Assembly (NCBI GenBank): GCA_020629335.1
Contig: JAHDDN010000271.1
Span: 1-7,262 of the forward strand
Origin: Chitinophagales bacterium
GTDB lineage: Bacteria; Bacteroidota; Bacteroidia; Chitinophagales; UBA2359
Length of the DNA stretch: 7,262 nucleotides
Direction: 5' to 3'
Positions within the stretch are counted from its first letter, which is position 1. Every line of letters begins with the position of its first letter. The position numbers and the translations under genes were made by a program. Of this stretch, positions 4,642 through 7,262 are shown piece after piece. Below the pieces are notes generated by a model that was not told the DNA's origin, did not search any database, and saw only the letters and a program-made list of their open reading frames with translations.

Positions 4642-7262
4642 TTATCTACTTACACTTGCTAATCGATCTTTTAAATCATTAGCAAAGTCTTTTAAATCTG
4701 CTTTTTCAGCAGTCAAAATGAACTGCTGTAAAACGGCCATATAGGTTTGTTGATCTCTTTCATAAAGCTTAGCTAACTTACCAGATAACCCATTCATATA
4801 ATCTAACTCATCTAATAAATTAGAAGAGATGATTTCCATGAGTTCGGCTCCCTTTTCTTTGGCGCCCGCATCAAAATAATTTTCAACCATAGGATACCAA
4901 TAAAAATCATAAGTCATCTTATCATTAGGCATTATTTCTCTACATTTATCCATCACCTCAACAGCCTTCTCTTTTTCACCAATCTTAATTAATGATTCTG
5001 CTAATCGAGAGAAATTACTTCGGAAGTTAAACATCATACGCTTCAAATCAGAGTCTACATGAACACCTGGTTTGCCTATATTACCAAAACTAAATTTATT
5101 CATGACGTTATCATACATCACATCAGGGCGAACACGTCCTGTATATGGATCTTTAGTTTGTTTCTTAACAGGTAATAATCGGTAAGCTAAGCCTTCTAAT
5201 TGGAAGTATTGCTCTAAACCTAAATAACTTCCTGGACTAACCGAAATAGCGAAATAAATTGGGCGTTTCCAACCATTAGCCGCATTTGTTGCGATAATAT
5301 CTAAGACCATTAGATCATGCTTAAGAAGAGAGTTCTTCGGCATTTTCCACTGCATATTAGAAGTAAAGCCAGGTGCATCTTGAGGAGCAATGGCACCACT
5401 TCTAAACATAGAAGAGGAATCTGCTTTTAAAGAAAGATTCTTAGTAGGCAAATAATTGGTTTTATCTCCAATATTACCTACCGCATATTTACTATCTCCA
5501 ATAAAAGCTAACAATTGATTTAGATCAACAAAACGATCTTTAGGGGCTACTTCTGGATTCTCAATAAATGGTACTAAATCTCTTTTCGTACCACGTATTT
5601 TATTCACTCCTCCATTACCATTTTTATCAGCTGGCTTATAGAGCGACATTTCAACTCCCGCCTGTTCACCATATTGACGCGCTATTTGTTCGATATACCA
5701 ATCTACTCCTAATAAACTTAGGTTGACAACTCTGACATCTGGTCGTACGCCTTCTACTTGTTGTGTATACCACAGCGGATAGGTATCATTATCTCCTTGT
5801 GTGAAGATAATAGCATTAGGAGCGCAGGACTCCAAGTAATTAGCCGCAAAATCTCTGGCAGCATATCTATCCGCTCTACTGTGATCATCCCAGTTTTGGA
5901 AGCCCATTAATGCGGGTACTAATAAAGCAACCCCAGTGGCACCAAAAGCTGCGGAGGCACCCATACTTTTCTTAAACATATCAAAGAGGGCGAGCACTCC
6001 TAAACCTACCCATATATTGAAGGCCCAGAAGGAACCTGCAAAGATATAATCACGTTCTCTTGGCTCTATTGGTGGCGAATTACCTTGAAGGATAATCATC
6101 AGTCCAGTAAAGAAGAATAGTAAGGCAATGGCCGTAAACCTCCTACCATCATTATAAATGTGGAAAAGCAAACCTAATAAACCTAATAAGAGGGGCAAGA
6201 AAAAATAAGTATTCCTTGCTGGATGATTTTTGACATGATCGGGTAGATTGGTTTGTGGACCAATACCTATACTGTCTATAAATGGAATACCACTAATCCA
6301 ATTACCGTTCTTTACATCTCCTTTTCCAAATCCTTGTTCATCATTTTGTCTACCTACGAAATTCCACATAAAATAGCGGAAGTACATATGCCCAATCTGA
6401 TATTGAAACATGAACTTTATATTGTCTAAATAGCTTGGCTTTTGATTCTTTTTTAATCCAAGCCACCTTTCATAATCGTCTTTGAAGGAAGAATCCCATA
6501 TACGTGGGAAGAGTTTCTTACGCTCATTTTTGCCATAAACATACTCTAAACGATCTCCTACGACTTCGTATTTGTCTTTCCCTCTGGCATATTTTTTACC
6601 CACATTTTTATAATCTACGGGTTTTGAAGTATAGAAATAACCTGTTAAAAAGGGCCTGTTTCCATATTGCTCCCGCTTTAGATACGAGGCCAATGATACT
6701 ACATCCTTAGGCGCATTCATATTGATATATGGATTCGCATTAGAACGAATAACAACTGTCGTAATCGTAGAATAGCCAATTAGGATAAAGGTCAATGCTA
6801 AGAAGGCATTGTGAGCTAAAGCCATCCCTTTTTTATGGGTGTACCATAAAGCAGCCACCATAAAGAGTATGACGCCTCCAAAGAAGAAGACCACTCCACT
6901 ATTGAATGGTAAGCCAAAATCATTAACAAATAATAATTCGGTTTTTGCTGCCAAGTCTATAAAGCCAGTAATGATACCGTAAAGTATAAAACCTAAGATC
7001 AGAATAGAAACCCCTAAAGCCATTAAGGCGCCTCGAAGATTGACTTCATATCTTCTGAAATAATACACAAAGCATATGGCTGGGATAGCTAATAGATTCA
7101 GCCAGTGAATGAAAATACAACATCCAAATATAAAGGCGATAAATAACAGCCACCTACTGGATAGGGGAGTATCTGCATTTTGATCCCATTTACAGATGGC
7201 CCAAACTACCAAGGAGGTAAAGAAGAGCGACATGGAATAAACTTCCCCCTCTACTGCTGAAA
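4642..7262 (-). CDS. DUF2723 / glycosyltransferase family 117-type membrane protein (5' end missing)
   Basis: The gene continues past the right edge. The Met codon at 7231-7233 is internal, because the open frame runs upstream to the edge and encodes SAVEGEVYS just before it, a stretch typical of DUF2723 (PF11028) proteins. About 872 residues are present, so perhaps 100-250 are missing, including the first membrane segments. Counting from that Met, hydrophobic segments lie near 1-15, 27-58, 68-92, 113-131 and 142-162. A soluble stretch spans about 165-340, followed by more membrane segments near 342-358, 366-383, 399-417 and 428-444. EPRERDY (390-396) followed by an aromatic membrane segment is a recognisable family motif. 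The C-terminal part has IIFTQGDNDTYPLWY (475-489), RPDVRVVNLSLLGVDW and, at about 740-800, TPR-like helices. The family is annotated as GT-C-type glycosyltransferase, and the animal relative TMEM260 is a protein O-mannosyltransferase. Donor and acceptor here are unknown. No frameshift is seen. Confidence 0.9.
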   Translation of the reverse strand, partial: SAVEGEVYSMSLFFTSLVVWAICKWDQNADTPLSSRWLLFIAFIFGCCIFIHWLNLLAIPAICFVYYFRRYEVNLRGALMALGVSILILGFILYGIITGFIDLAAKTELLFVNDFGLPFNSGVVFFFGGVILFMVAALWYTHKKGMALAHNAFLALTFILIGYSTITTVVIRSNANPYINMNAPKDVVSLASYLKREQYGNRPFLTGYFYTSKPVDYKNVGKKYARGKDKYEVVGDRLEYVYGKNERKKLFPRIWDSSFKDDYERWLGLKKNQKPSYLDNIKFMFQYQIGHMYFRYFMWNFVGRQNDEQGFGKGDVKNGNWISGIPFIDSIGIGPQTNLPDHVKNHPARNTYFFLPLLLGLLGLLFHIYNDGRRFTAIALLFFFTGLMIILQGNSPPIEPRERDYIFAGSFWAFNIWVGLGVLALFDMFKKSMGASAAFGATGVALLVPALMGFQNWDDHSRADRYAARDFAANYLESCAPNAIIFTQGDNDTYPLWYTQQVEGVRPDVRVVNLSLLGVDWYIEQIARQYGEQAGVEMSLYKPADKNGNGGVNKIRGTKRDLVPFIENPEVAPKDRFVDLNQLLAFIGDSKYAVGNIGDKTNYLPTKNLSLKADSSSMFRSGAIAPQDAPGFTSNMQWKMPKNSLLKHDLMVLDIIATNAANGWKRPIYFAISVSPGSYLGLEQYFQLEGLAYRLLPVKKQTKDPYTGRVRPDVMYDNVMNKFSFGNIGKPGVHVDSDLKRMMFNFRSNFSRLAESLIKIGEKEKAVEVMDKCREIMPNDKMTYDFYWYPMVENYFDAGAKEKGAELMEIISSNLLDELDYMNGLSGKLAKLYERDQQTYMAVLQQFILTAEKADLKDFANDLKDRLASVSR

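Noticed and set aside
6504..6710. 68-residue plus-strand open frame
   Set aside because: It is antisense to the DUF2723 gene, with no family resemblance and no plausible promoter or independent context.
7231..7233. Met codon as the start of the DUF2723 protein
   Set aside because: The same frame stays open to the window edge and encodes a family-typical stretch (AVEGEVYS) just upstream, so this Met is internal and the gene is truncated by the window.

Overview
The window looks like a chromosomal segment from a Bacteroidota bacterium. Four observations point there. The DNA is AT-rich. The gene starts lack Shine-Dalgarno sequences. There is a GWxTD-domain lipoprotein and a DUF2723 (glycosyltransferase 117-like) multi-spanning membrane protein, both typical of this phylum. 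The fourth is a many-PAS histidine kinase with no receiver domain. A cytophagalean or similar marine lineage is my best guess, but it rests on general resemblance only.

Layout from left to right. Positions 1-96 hold a short tandem repeat: six 16-bp units, each made of two 8-bp halves. The array runs into the 3' end of the first gene and probably continues beyond the left edge. Positions 82-1991 hold a two-gene minus-strand unit. The promoter-proximal gene (747-1991) encodes a GWxTD-domain lipoprotein. It is followed 14 bp later by a gene (82-732) for an exported thioredoxin-fold, peroxiredoxin-like protein with a CPVC motif. A 97-bp AT-rich divergent spacer (1992-2088) separates this unit from a plus-strand gene (2089-4608, GTG start) for a membrane-anchored sensor histidine kinase with three PAS domains. 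The kinase gene converges on a minus-strand gene (4642 to the right edge, 5' end missing) for a large DUF2723/GT117-type membrane protein. A strong stem-loop (4584-4624) lies between the convergent genes. It is oriented to terminate the DUF2723 gene, and one arm and most of the loop lie inside the last codons of the kinase gene.

Three of the four proteins are predicted to be exported or in the membrane: an envelope lipoprotein, a periplasmic thiol protein and a membrane glycosyltransferase-like protein. The fourth is a membrane sensor. No response regulator, mobile element, RNA gene or CRISPR array is visible. I do not see a convincing new multi-gene system. The most unusual items are the repeat array that includes a stop codon, the terminator embedded in a coding 3' end, and the pairing of a GWxTD lipoprotein with an exported CxxC protein.
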